From Candidatus Nitrosocosmicus sp. (GTDB taxonomy: Archaea > Thermoproteota > Nitrososphaeria > Nitrososphaerales > Nitrososphaeraceae), in assembly GCA_029194465.1 (NCBI GenBank), contig JARFXS010000019.1:1-44234 (forward strand): 44,234 nucleotides of DNA, in the 5' to 3' direction. Of the stretch, positions 27,528 to 37,094 are shown in pieces. The translations under genes and the position numbers were made by a program. How positions within the stretch are numbered: position 1 is the first letter of the stretch; the number at the start of each line of letters is the position of its first letter. The notes under the pieces were generated by a model. That model worked only from the letters and a program-made list of their open reading frames with translations. It did no database searches and was not told where the DNA came from.

Positions 27528-28047
27528 TTAATCTCTGATTTTATTTTTCCTGTAGTTTATCATGGCCAAAATTGCAAAAATTACAAGAATTGTAATTGTA
27601 GGAATGAAGAGGTAGTAATAATTTATGATCTGATTGAATATTCTGTCAAGTACTGGTCCATCCACAACAATCTCAAATGTGAAACTGGCAACATCAAGTG
27701 TATAGAAAATGTCCTTTATGTCGACTTCCAATGAATATACTCCAGGTTCACTAAATTTGTGGTCAAAGTCATAATGCTGCTGCCTAACAAGTGTATAATT
27801 ATTAGGATTTGAATATACAGGCTTACCATCTTTTAAAAAATAAGTAGCAACTGGAAGTTCGATTAGCACATCGTTAGCCTTAGACTTTAATTCTAGTGTG
27901 AAGTTGATATCTCTATCAACTGACGGTCTTGATGGGTTTACAAAAAGATCTACCACATAGTTTTCGTTTTGTTGAGTCTGTGTAGCGTTTAGAGTATTTC
28001 CTATTGCCAAAAAAAGGAATGTCCCCATACTGCTTCGTCCTTATCAT
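27528..28047 (-). CDS. Membrane-anchored Ig-like secreted protein (start probably shifted by a G-run change)
   Basis: The uninterrupted frame from the ATG at 28028 gives 166 residues: a short hydrophobic start, an Ig-like beta domain (YVVDLFVNPSRPSVDRDINF, ELPVATYFLKDGKPVY, HKFSEPGVYSLEVDIKD) and a C-terminal membrane helix (YYYLFIPTITILVIFAILAM) with a basic tail. If the CCCC run at 28023-28026 had three bases, an upstream ATG at 28047 would add MIRTKQY and give a standard signal peptide. I report that longer start, but it needs the correction. The C-terminal anchor faces the domain outward. A similar fold may occur at 41883-42387. Confidence 0.65.
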
Positions 28048-28208
28048 CGCTGTCAAAATAACCAAATAAAAATGAGCTATAAGCAAGCAACAGCGAGAGG
28101 AAAACTTTGAAAAAGCTTTCCGGTATTTTGACTTTGGGGATTCTTACTTTGAAGGTTCATTTTGGTAGCTGTAGATTTTACTCATCCCACATTACTTGAA
28201 AAACAAAG

Positions 28209-28396
28209 TATTATCATATAATGGTGATATTTTAATGATAATTAATAATATCATTATTTGATTTCCAAAAATTCTAATGATTATTTAGCATAATTGTTAA
28301 CTTAGTTTTAAATCTTTTGATTTGTCTTTGACTGTGGTATTTTGGAATATTGGTATTATCATATAATATCAATAATATCATTATTTGATTTCCAAA
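28209..28396. repeat. Direct repeats echoing the 3' end of the Vgb-like gene
   Basis: A 26-base identical segment (starting aataatatcattatttgatt) is found at 28244-28269 and 28371-28396. Shorter matches in the same order follow: aattgttaac near 28292 and 28443, gtctttgactgtgg near 28323 and 28498, and tattatcatataat at 28209 and 28354. So the gap 28029-28397 contains a decayed duplicate of the neighbouring gene's end. Confidence 0.7.
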
Positions 28397-28397
28397 T

Positions 28398-30119
28398 CTA
28401 CCATTTTGATACAGTTATGTCTTTACCATATTTAGCACTAATTGTTAACGTGTAGTTTCCTGGAATGGCATCTTTTGTTGGATATAATTCGAGTGTTGTC
28501 TTTGACTGTGGTGATGGTCCAACATCGCTTGCTGGCTTTTCAAGAGATATGGTATCTTGACTGAAACTACTGGTCATATTGGCTAACTTGCCATTTTTGG
28601 CAATAGAAGAGGTAACACCCATAGTTACGTTCACAGGCTTGTCCATACTTTTTGTAGTATTGTTACCAACTAATGTTGAATTAATATTCTTATTGGTGGT
28701 TGTAGTGGAGTTTATCATATTTTTATGAATATAGATATCAACAGAGTCACTTTTGTTGTTATTCCTGTCCAAGACTACTTTGTCTTTGGAAACTGATAGT
28801 GTAATTGGAATTTGATCTAATTTTTCTTTAGGAATGACACCTAGTTTGTTTTCAGTCCATTCTGCAAACCATATTGATCCATTATTATCAAACGTGAACC
28901 TGAGCGGATTTGAAGAATTAACCCATAACGGGTTTTGAGATGGAATATAATATTCAACCAGAGTTTTATTCTTAGGATCATATGATGCTATTGCATTTCC
29001 ATAGTGTTCATTAAACCACACTTTTCCGTCTCTATAGGCATTAATGTATGGCAATGTGGTCAAATTACCAGAAGCAGAGGGGTTGGAGGTTGCATATAAT
29101 TTTATTTCACCTGAATTAGGATTTAACGAGAAGAAAAGATTTGCAATATGACTATTAGCCCAAAGAAGTCCATCTTCGGATTCTGCAATACTGTACGGAA
29201 CACTATGAGTGTAGGTCACATCATGAATGGTTAGAGTTTCAGCTTCTACATCATATTTGATAATTTGTCCTCCTACAGGAAAGGTTGCAGTTGAAAACCA
29301 TAGTGTTTCATTTGCATTAATAGGATTGGTGGTATTGGCATTGGTATTGCCATATCCAAAGCCATTGGATATGGGCCCCATCGTTTGAAATTTGATTTGT
29401 TTAGACATATCCAATTCTGAAATGCCCTCATTTGTATTGTTAATAACTTTTGATGGCTCCAGAAATCCAAGTCTATTTCCAAAAATTTGGGTAAACCATA
29501 CGTTATTGTCAGAATCAAATGCTATTGATAATGGGTATCCTCCTTCTTGAAGTAGCTTATAGTTTTCAAATTTTCCTTCTTTAACAAGATATTTCCAAAT
29601 AGAATTACTTAGTTCATCTGTAAACCACAAATCTCCATTTTTATCAAACTTCATATCCCAAACCATAGAACCAATAATTCTTGTTTGCTCTGGCCAGTTT
29701 GGTATATTTATGATTTTGTCAAACTCCATGGTCGTTGTATTAAATACTAATAAACTTCCTAATTTTCCAGAAGCTATCCAGATATTATTATCCTTATCTA
29801 CTGTTAACCCTACAGGCTGACTACACATTACAGGAATAACAAATTCGTTAACATATGGGTTTGAATTTATCATATCATTTCCACAAAACCTTTTGTTGTC
29901 TTCCTCTGACATCGTTGTATTGGATGGATTATGGTTCATTTCTGACATATGTTCCGAATGAGGGTTATTGGATGTTGTTGCTGCTGTTGTTGTTGTTGAT
30001 GCATAAGCAATTAACGGAGAGGTTAGAAAACCACTATTCATAGAGAAATTATATAGTCCGATTATAATAACAGCAGAAATAATAAGGAATCCAATGGTAC
30101 TGCATTTAGTCAATATCAT
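28398..30119 (-). CDS. Secreted Vgb-type (streptogramin-lyase-like) beta-propeller
   Basis: The 573-residue product has an N-terminal hydrophobic helix (IGFLIISAVIIIGLYNFSM), a His/Met-rich spacer (SEHMSEMNHNPSNTTMSEE) and a propeller with recurring WF/IW blade motifs: DNNIWIASGKLGSLLVFN, GDLWFTDELSNSIWKY, NNVWFTQIFGNRLGFL, GKVWFNEHYGNAIASYDPKN and GSIWFAEWTENKLGVI. The C-terminal ~130 residues are an Ig-like domain. The blades match the family of virginiamycin B lyase, but in surface archaeal proteins lyase activity is not implied. The His/Met spacer could bind copper. A partial second copy lies at 42720-42920. Confidence 0.82.
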   Translation of the reverse strand: MILTKCSTIGFLIISAVIIIGLYNFSMNSGFLTSPLIAYASTTTTAATTSNNPHSEHMSEMNHNPSNTTMSEEDNKRFCGNDMINSNPYVNEFVIPVMCSQPVGLTVDKDNNIWIASGKLGSLLVFNTTTMEFDKIINIPNWPEQTRIIGSMVWDMKFDKNGDLWFTDELSNSIWKYLVKEGKFENYKLLQEGGYPLSIAFDSDNNVWFTQIFGNRLGFLEPSKVINNTNEGISELDMSKQIKFQTMGPISNGFGYGNTNANTTNPINANETLWFSTATFPVGGQIIKYDVEAETLTIHDVTYTHSVPYSIAESEDGLLWANSHIANLFFSLNPNSGEIKLYATSNPSASGNLTTLPYINAYRDGKVWFNEHYGNAIASYDPKNKTLVEYYIPSQNPLWVNSSNPLRFTFDNNGSIWFAEWTENKLGVIPKEKLDQIPITLSVSKDKVVLDRNNNKSDSVDIYIHKNMINSTTTTNKNINSTLVGNNTTKSMDKPVNVTMGVTSSIAKNGKLANMTSSFSQDTISLEKPASDVGPSPQSKTTLELYPTKDAIPGNYTLTISAKYGKDITVSKW

Positions 30120-30370
30120 TATACTAGGAAGTTTACATTATAGCATAAATATATATTCTTGTACAACTCTAGAATGGCAAAATAGTTCAGCTATCTTAGT
30201 TAGAATGTATGTAAACAGTACCATAGTAGAAGAAGATTGATTTGGCTTAAAAGTCCCATATTCTACTTTTCTTCCAACAAATAATTGAACATGTAAATTG
30301 GATTAACTAGTTCAAACTTGCGCTTGAGTGTTAGGTATAAGAACATGGAGAATTATTTGAGGAATATGTG

Positions 30371-31339
30371 TTAGATTTTTTTCTTCTTATATAGAAATAT
30401 AATCACAGCCACTGAAATTGGTAAAACTATGATAATTGCGTATACTATGTACACAAGAGTTAATGGAGACAAGAACTTAGAGGAATTTGATACATTTTGA
30501 AATTCGCTAGTTGTATTGTATGGATTTTCATAGACAAATGTACCAAATTGTACGAATGAGCTCTTATTGTCGGCACTTTCAACCTTGATAATAGTTGGTC
30601 CTGATGAATTAAATGCAAAAATCTGAGAGGAAGAACCGACCTGAGAAATATCAGATGTTCTGTAGATTTCGGTATTGTTTTGTAAAATCACAAAATTATA
30701 CGGCCACAAATGCATTCTGGTGTTTTTTGGATACTCAAAAAAATCCATTATAAAATTTATGGGTACATTTGTTGTCATGGAGGAAGGTGTCCATGAAAGC
30801 CCTATCTCTACTTTATCATCATCAGTGAAGTTATATAGTGGAAAATCAGCAATCTTCTTTTGGAATTCATCGACAGCATAGGAAGGGATATTTGTATTAT
30901 TACCTTGAACATGAATGATGCCTTCCATCCAAGGATGAATAGTACAAAAATAATGATATGTTCCTGATTGATTAATTTGTATGGAGGCCATGTTACCTGG
31001 ACCAAATAATCCGCTATCGAATAAACCATCAGGTTGTCCTTTAGTATTGGATAATAAACTGTTTAATCCACCTCCAGTACCGCTTGTTACGGTATGAGGC
31101 TCTGTATCATTGTTGGTCCATATAATGGTGTCATTTACACCCACGCTGATTTCTAGTGGATCATACCATTGCCTAGGTGTTAAATTCGTTATATCTATCT
31201 CAGGATTCGCAGATCCTTTTGGTATTATAACAATAGATTGATTTGATGGTTGGGCTTGAGCAGCTAAAAAAGGTGAAAATTCACTTTGACCATACACATA
31301 AAGTAAACTAAATAGTATTAATAAAGTATAACAATTCAA
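30371..31339 (-). CDS. Membrane-anchored cupredoxin with a second beta domain
   Basis: The 322-residue product starts at a TTG and has a signal peptide (YTLLILFSLLYVYGQ). The blue-copper domain (residues ~34-145) carries all four type 1 ligands: H82 (EPHTVTSG), C132 and H135 (YFCTIHPWM) and M138. A second beta-rich domain (about 165-280) follows, then a C-terminal helix (LVYIVYAIIIVLPISVAVII) ending in KKKKI. This places both domains outside the cell. Electron transfer from the copper-based ammonia oxidation chain is the likely use, inferred from the many such proteins in ammonia-oxidising archaea. A TTTAAA element lies at 31374-31379. Confidence 0.85.
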   Translation of the reverse strand: MNCYTLLILFSLLYVYGQSEFSPFLAAQAQPSNQSIVIIPKGSANPEIDITNLTPRQWYDPLEISVGVNDTIIWTNNDTEPHTVTSGTGGGLNSLLSNTKGQPDGLFDSGLFGPGNMASIQINQSGTYHYFCTIHPWMEGIIHVQGNNTNIPSYAVDEFQKKIADFPLYNFTDDDKVEIGLSWTPSSMTTNVPINFIMDFFEYPKNTRMHLWPYNFVILQNNTEIYRTSDISQVGSSSQIFAFNSSGPTIIKVESADNKSSFVQFGTFVYENPYNTTSEFQNVSNSSKFLSPLTLVYIVYAIIIVLPISVAVIIFLYKKKKI

Positions 31340-31612
31340 GTGCTACCAAATCGTACTACATTGGTTATTGTTGTTTAAATAATGTATAAAGTCGAGGATA
31401 GTATTGCCGAATTATATATCGTCATGACGCGGCTTGAGAATGTAGAATAACGAAAATTGAGAACACGATATATTCTGACGAAAACCGTTGTTTGTTTCTA
31501 TTAGTAGACATATCTTATTTCAAGCTTTGTGTCATTCTCACATTAGTCTATACATATAGAATAATCTTCAACGATCTTATTAAATAACCATTGAATTTCT
31601 GATGACAAAAAG

Positions 31613-31950
31613 CTATCTCGGTGTATAGAAAATAATTAATGCACCGGAAAGGACCACCGTTCTCCTATTATTTCGAATCTGTAGGGTCTCTTTTTTGTCA
31701 ATTATTAACCCTCAAATGTAGCCATTACAGTAAAAATACCACAATAAGCTGCATAGACTATTCCGAAGTTGGAACGTTAAAGTGTAGGAATTAATCCGTA
31801 AATGAAAATCACTATTCATCCGATGACATCTAAAGCTACTGTTTTTCTTTCTCTTAGCACTTGCTAAACCTAGTATCCACCTCCAATTTCTAGAAGGGAG
31901 GCAAACACAAACAGTCCAATGTTGTTCCTGCTACTGTAATCTAAAGATCA
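31613..31950 (-). pseudogene. YnfA/UPF0060 membrane protein remnant with many in-frame stops
   Basis: Reading leftward, the frame gives NIGLFVFASLLEIGGGY, stop, V, stop, QVLRERKTVALDVIG, stop, IVIFIYGLIPTL, stop, RSNFGIVYAAYCGIFTVMAT, then FEG, two stops and KKRPYRFEIIG. A shifted frame then supplies the family ending GALIIFYTPR. This is the whole UPF0060 (YnfA) pattern. Stops are at 31870-31872, 31864-31866, 31816-31818, 31777-31779 and 31702-31707. At least two sit where Trp is conserved and one where Gln is. YnfA is a small four-helix protein linked to efflux. The remaining bases of 31340-32177 show nothing else clear. Confidence 0.85.
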
Positions 31951-32177
31951 ACTAGTTGAATCGATTCCAATTCTTCCTTCCTCTTTGCGAAGATAGTAGA
32001 ATATGAGTATAACACCAATTGTCGCAATTATGGATTCTAGACTATACTCAACCTTGAATCATATCTCACGGATGTATTCAATCAAAGATAAAATAAGACA
32101 ATCAATAGATCAACAATACCTAATCACTTGATGCAATCTTTATTTACACAGTAATTAGATTAACTTCTATACAACAT

Positions 32178-32363
32178 TTGACATGTGCTGAGTGTAAATG
32201 CTCTCCAGAAGCATGTTCAGATGTCATTAGGAAATGTAAGAACTGCAACAAGAGTCTTGCTGTTGTATATCCGCACATACAAGTAAATTTAATCTTTGGA
32301 AGAAATCCTACTTTTTCCGACAGATGTATCAAAACATCAGGAGAACATTCATTGCTGCTTTAG
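32178..32363 (+). CDS. Cys-rich small protein, possibly the N-terminus of the next gene
   Basis: From a TTG the frame codes 61 residues starting MTCAECKCSPEACSDVIRKC, then KNCNKS: six cysteines in the first 23 residues in CxxCxC and CxxC patterns, suited to binding zinc or copper. The end overlaps the start of the membrane protein by 40 bases in another frame. The alternative frame upstream of that gene's ATG reads NLWKKSYFFRQ, a natural run into its first helix. The two may thus be one protein broken by a frame change near 32285-32300, or a separate small metal-binding protein. No family is known to me. Confidence 0.4.
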   Translation: MTCAECKCSPEACSDVIRKCKNCNKSLAVVYPHIQVNLIFGRNPTFSDRCIKTSGEHSLLL

Positions 32364-32983
32364 GAATTGAAATTCTATGTATTATTTGTGCTGAAATAGG
32401 AGAAAATATTGGAATATCTGTTTTTGGTTTCAATTCATATGGTATTGTTATCGCATATACTTTGGGATTTGCATTTGAAGGTTTTTCAACCTTTATGACC
32501 ATTTTAGGAAGATATGATTTTAAGAACACTAAGGAGATAAAACATATACGAGGCTGTTGTTCCTTTTTGGAAGAGAATTCAAGCAAAGGATTTATCTTTA
32601 ATTTGATAACGACCTTTGTTAATTTTAAGCGAGGGTTTACTCACTTTGTTGATAATTGGAATAATCCGCAGATGAAAAACATTCTAAAGACCAGTTTGAT
32701 TATTTTAATTATTGCAGAAAGTGCATGTATATTAACAGCAGAGATTGTAACTCTGTTATTTTATCAATATTCTATATTCTTGGCTATTCCTCTAGCACTG
32801 ATAGTAGGAACATTCACACTAACACTGGTCGAATCGACAAGGAAGATAAGAAATCAATCCAAAATTCAGGATTGTAATTGTGAAAATGCAGAGTGTAAGG
32901 ATTGTTCAAGTGACTCACAATCGGAATTTATCGATTATTCTGATTTTAGTCGACCAGGCAATATGAGTTCACAATTATCTTAA
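32324..32983 (+). CDS. Four-helix membrane protein with Cys-rich tail
   Basis: The 219-residue product has hydrophobic segments at about residues 8-27 (TFIAALGIEILCIICAEIGE), 33-55, 119-143 (KTSLIILIIAESACILTAEI) and 147-167. Helices 1 and 3 both contain an A-E-I motif with acidic residues, hinting at an internal repeat and an ion-transport function. The C-terminal tail has DCNCENAECKDCSSD, a CxC...CxxC cluster that could bind metal. I do not recognise the family; a metal transporter similar in logic to VIT/GDT1-type exchangers is only a guess. The preceding Cys-rich reading frame strengthens the metal theme. Confidence 0.65.
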   Translation: MYQNIRRTFIAALGIEILCIICAEIGENIGISVFGFNSYGIVIAYTLGFAFEGFSTFMTILGRYDFKNTKEIKHIRGCCSFLEENSSKGFIFNLITTFVNFKRGFTHFVDNWNNPQMKNILKTSLIILIIAESACILTAEIVTLLFYQYSIFLAIPLALIVGTFTLTLVESTRKIRNQSKIQDCNCENAECKDCSSDSQSEFIDYSDFSRPGNMSSQLS

Positions 32984-33786
32984 TTATTTTAATAATAAGG
33001 TATACCAAACTTGAGTCCTTCTTTGATTTATTAGTATCATATGCCAATATAATAGATCCTTGTAACGACATCAATATTGAAAACCGAGAAAATTCGTGTG
33101 ACAAAACTAGTAAATTAAGTTTCTAAAAGGTTTAATCAATGTTTATGATATACTAATTGAGTTCTCTTTTAGTTGCGAAAATGCAGCAGGAACCAGCTAT
33201 AACGTTACAATTAGTCATTTACCGAGAAAATTAATGAAAATAGATCGTCGTTAACCAAGCTTCGATATTATCATAAAAATGAGAGGATCAAACAGTTATT
33301 GAGAATGTAATTCAAGTATTGCTAATGCATTAGGGGAAGATCTTGGAAGGATATAGAATATCGAACTCACAATGATAGCATAAAAAATATGTCGTATTAC
33401 TTTAGGGCTTCTAATACATTAGTTGAATGTACAAAAAGTTATTTAGAATATCAAGCAGGATAGTCTATGACCTTTAATAAATTTGAATACAGATGCAGTA
33501 GCAAATGCGTTAGTCTCATCATGGTAGGAGCAAATAATGACAAACCTAGATCTACGTAAAATCTTTTTGTCATTATTTACTAACCTTCTATATAATATTC
33601 AAAACAAAATAGATCCCACTTTTAGAAACAATAATAGAAAAGGAATTGATGTCCGTATTACTACTGGTTTCATTATACCAGTAAAAAAACAAATCATTGG
33701 TAACATTTCCAGCCTGTAATAAACGTGAAAAATATTGTATCTTTACTACTATAACATAATAGTAAAGTCTAGTGATTAGCCAACGA
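32984..33786. other. AT-rich gap with no recognisable gene
   Basis: The 800-base gap holds short open stretches (for example 33537-33719, 60 codons) with no family resemblance. Some pieces, such as CNSSIANALGEDLGRI and NTLVECTKSYLEYQ, look faintly coding and may be an old gene remnant. Nothing more can be supported. Confidence 0.3.
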
Positions 33787-35208
33787 TTATCTTAGTTTCA
33801 GAATAGCTATGTTGATATTATCATTATCCTGCCATGCTATACCCGTAATTTTTTGTCCTGATGAAATGACAGGACTTTCACCAATTCCAAATAGCTCATT
33901 CTTGTATAATTTTCCGTCTGCTGATTTAGCTGCTATAAACACATAGGTATTATTTTCGTCTCGAGCATCAGTTGTAGTTACCCAGACATTATCTTTTCCA
34001 TCAACGCCAAGATTTGTTTCTTTAGCAGCTACCCATTCATCTACTAAAAGCGGAAGGGGCGCACTGAAATTCTTACCTCCATTAGTTGAATTGGCATAGT
34101 AAGTACCTGGCATTTCTGCGCCGCCGGTAAACCAACCTACATGTAACACACCGTTGCTATCAAACCCAAGGTCTGGACCAGCAGATGGACAGCCATTCAT
34201 ATACCAATTATCCTCGTGAATCCGTACTGCAGGTGCAAACGATTCGGCTTTGCCAGAATCGTTTGAATGTGTGACATAAATGTCACGTATAACCTCATAT
34301 ATCAAACCTTTTTCTAGTTTTTCATCATCATTATAGGGATTTGAACCATTGGTATAGGTTTGATTGTTTACATGAGAAGCATGTCTCCATAAAACAAATA
34401 CCTCTCCGTTTTGATCTGTCAGGGCTGCAGTCTTGCAGCAATCGCATGCTGTTTTATCGATAGTTGTAGGGGTTTCAAATGAATTTCCTCCATCAAATGA
34501 GCGTAATAGTTTTACTTCTGATGGATAGCTAATACTAAAATCAGTGACATTTGACAAGCTGTCTAGATATGAAATGTATATAGAATTGTTTTTAGAAACT
34601 GCAAGATCAAAGAATGCCTTCTCTGTAAGAGTATCATTTCCTGGGGAAGTGGCGGGTAAAAATGTTCGACCATCATCGGTTGATTTTGCTAATCTCAAAG
34701 TACTTGACCCATATGCAAACTCTTTATTCGATTCATCAACGACATGCCATAGTATGTATATTTCATTATTTGGTCCAAGTGCTATTTTTGTAGTGGTCCA
34801 AGCATTCATTGTTGCGTCACCGGGAATATTATTTACTTGCACAGGATCGGTAAATGAACTACCATTATCAGTCGATTTCACAAGGTAAATATTAGTTTCA
34901 TTGTTTTCAGTTTTTGCATATGATAAATATATTGTATCATCAATAGGAGAAATTGTTATTGAAGGATCTGTCACATTATTCATAATTTTCAAATTTATTC
35001 CAGATATAATATTGGTAAGGTTCTTTTCCATCATTCGAATAGCAGATTCATTGTTTGAAGTAGAATTTGATACATTTGTAAAATCTTGTGCATAAATTGT
35101 TCGTTCAGAGGTAACAAAAGAATTCCCGCTAATACCCATTGCCAAAATAACTGGAATTAAGAAGAATACTGATCGGACTAATCCATAAGTAAACATTATA
35201 ACTTTCAA
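33787..35208 (-). CDS. Secreted BNR/Asp-box beta-propeller (sialidase-superfamily fold)
   Basis: The 473-residue product has a signal peptide (SVFFLIPVILAMGISGNSFV) and at least four Asp-boxes, the S-x-D-x-G-x-x-F motifs of BNR propellers: STDNGSSF, STDDGRTF, SFDGGNSF and the variant STNGGKNF. A CDCC motif (TACDCCKTAAL, about residue 255) and a distal Cys in NGCPSAG are unusual for the fold and could bind a metal or form disulfides. The catalytic Arg triad of true sialidases cannot be confirmed by eye. It is probably a surface binding protein. No C-terminal anchor is present. It stands alone on the minus strand. Confidence 0.8.
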   Translation of the reverse strand: MKVIMFTYGLVRSVFFLIPVILAMGISGNSFVTSERTIYAQDFTNVSNSTSNNESAIRMMEKNLTNIISGINLKIMNNVTDPSITISPIDDTIYLSYAKTENNETNIYLVKSTDNGSSFTDPVQVNNIPGDATMNAWTTTKIALGPNNEIYILWHVVDESNKEFAYGSSTLRLAKSTDDGRTFLPATSPGNDTLTEKAFFDLAVSKNNSIYISYLDSLSNVTDFSISYPSEVKLLRSFDGGNSFETPTTIDKTACDCCKTAALTDQNGEVFVLWRHASHVNNQTYTNGSNPYNDDEKLEKGLIYEVIRDIYVTHSNDSGKAESFAPAVRIHEDNWYMNGCPSAGPDLGFDSNGVLHVGWFTGGAEMPGTYYANSTNGGKNFSAPLPLLVDEWVAAKETNLGVDGKDNVWVTTTDARDENNTYVFIAAKSADGKLYKNELFGIGESPVISSGQKITGIAWQDNDNINIAILKLR

Positions 35209-35486
35209 ACTTTATGTTGTACAACTGATTTTAAACATATTGGTACATTCATAGAAATAGATCAAACCTGCTCATATTTGCAATTGATATTCATGGCAAG
35301 TCACTGATAGAATAAGCTATAGACGGAGGATATTCAACGAAATCAGAGTTATCATGTGATCATACATACCTTTACAAAAATCCATCCAAACTAGACTATG
35401 ACAATTAAAACCCTTTTCACAAATAAAAGAACTTTCTAAAGAGGATGAAATTTAATATCGATTACTTATAAGCTATAAGGTTAATT

Positions 35487-35745
35487 CTATAGAATTTTTG
35501 ATATTGTGTCTTTTATTTCTATAGCAATATCTCTTCCTTTCTTGTCAGTTGTTTGACTGATATAATACTCCACAAGATCTTGTATAATGACTTCGGTGAC
35601 ACCGTCTAGAGCTGCACGAACTGCAGATACTTGTTGAACAATCTCAGGATAGCCTCTATCTTCCTCAAGCATCCTGCTTATTGTCTTTACATGTCCTTCG
35701 ATTCTAGCTAATCGAGCTTTGAGTTCGGGTTTTTTATTGAGTCAC
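35487..35745 (-). pseudogene. CsoR/RcnR-family (DUF156) repressor with an early frameshift
   Basis: Homology with the intact copy at 37549-37809 runs from a GTG at 35745 (MTQ) to the end (DTISKIL). One base is missing around codon 3-4, before KKPELKARLARIEGHVKTIS, next to an A6 run. An internal ATG at 35672 would leave only 61 residues, without the first helix. The body (LEEDRGYPEIVQQVSAVRAA, QDLVEYYISQ) is well kept. It sits about 100 bases from a divergent EamA transporter remnant that it may once have controlled. Like the other copy it has no cysteine. Confidence 0.78.
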
Positions 35746-35846
35746 AATGATGTGTATAATCGTTTATATGTAATGTTTTTGAATTCATCTAACCCATACT
35801 GGGGGATAGGATAGGATATTTATCTCTGAGCAAATAAGATCAACAG

Positions 35847-36700
35847 GTGAACGCAGCTTTCTTGTACTTAGGAGTAGCTGCAGCACTATATGGTTCTATA
35901 GCTACCTTGGCAAAGCCACAATTAACGACCATCCATCCTATTTTATTATCTTCATCAATTTATCTGATAATTGGAATAGTTTTAACAATACTTATCAAAA
36001 TAACAAACCGAGCAACAAAGATAAACAAGAGTGAGCTAAAATATATTTTCATCATTTCAATATTTGGTTCCGTACTTGGACCGATCCTTTATTTTTATGG
36101 ACTAATGTTAACAAGCGCATCACTGGCATCCATTCTGATCAATATAGAGTTCATTTTCTGTATTGCTGGCCACCATTATTTGAGAGAGAAACCCGGTAAG
36201 AAGGGTCTTTTAGGAATCTTGCTAATTTTTATGGGATTGATCATTGCTAACTTAAATTACAATGATTTTAACATTTTCAAAAATAATACATTATTAGGTA
36301 ACATTTTGATTGTGATTGCATCTCTATTTTGGGCTATAGATAACAATCTTAGTAACATAATTCTAAAGAAAGGCAATATCAGTATCAAAAATAATACAGT
36401 TAAAGTCCCTCATCGTGTGCTTTATATCGTTTTGCATTTGTCTCATATTTGCCATTCCATTAGGAGGTAATATTGAATAGGTTCCAATCCTGATCGTGTT
36501 AAGTTTAGGGATTTGCAGGTTCTCTTTTTCTTTTTCTAAGAGGAATGAAAGAGGTAGGAACTATTAAATCAGTAATGATATTTTTCCACTTCTACCATTT
36601 TTGGAATAATATTTGCTTTGATTTTTTTGAACGAGTCATCAAATGCTGTCTATACACTCTTGGTATCATCGATATTTGTTATATGGGAATTTATTTAATA
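35847..36700 (+). pseudogene. EamA/DMT-family transporter, frameshifted
   Basis: The first 185 residues are good DMT transporter sequence: five to six helices such as FLYLGVAAALYGSIATLAKP and IFGSVLGPILYFYGLMLTSA, the latter typical of EamA repeats. From about 36390 the frame is lost. Other frames then carry LSLGICRFSFSFFLRGMKEV, GTIKSVMIFSTS-like and TIFGIIFALIFLNESSNAVY to about 36700, which is the second EamA repeat. The original protein was about 280 residues. Such transporters export small metabolites. The start at 35847 is a GTG. Confidence 0.78.
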
Positions 36701-36811
36701 TGTAAGGAAGGAAAATAATAAGAGGTATATCCGATAAAAGGAAACTAAATGGATTATTGATGACAAATTTAAATAAAGCTAGTTTTCAAATCTAATAGTA
36801 AAGGATTTCAA

Positions 36812-37094
36812 TCATATTTCTCCTATATAATTAGATGCCGTATCAGTTTCCGTACTTATTTTTGAATTAGGTCTATAAACTTCACCATTGCGGTCAAACG
36901 CGAAGCTACTTACATATTGAGCATTTGGAATTTGCAATTTTATCTTGGGTCGTATTAGAAACATACTCGTTTCGTAAACTGATTTCAAAAATAGTATAAA
37001 CAATGATTGCTGCTCCAATGGAGATTAACAAATTTCTTCTTAAATCTCTATCTTTATGATGGATTTTGTCTTTATTATTCTTATTCCAGTTCAT
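36812..37094 (-). pseudogene. Small anchored protein with one frameshift
   Basis: The N-terminal frame (from 37094) has a basic start, MNWNKNNKDKIHHKDRDLRR, and a helix NLLISIGAAIIVYTIFEISL. Before its stop the adjacent frame takes over as LQIPNAQYVSSFAFDRNGEV and YRPNSKISTETDTASNYIGE. Joined at about 36940-36955 they give one ~90-residue protein anchored by a single helix. No family is recognised. Confidence 0.5.

Noticed and set aside
33537..33719. 60-codon open frame in the large gap
   Set aside because: It lacks family resemblance and upstream signals; length is within chance for AT-rich DNA.
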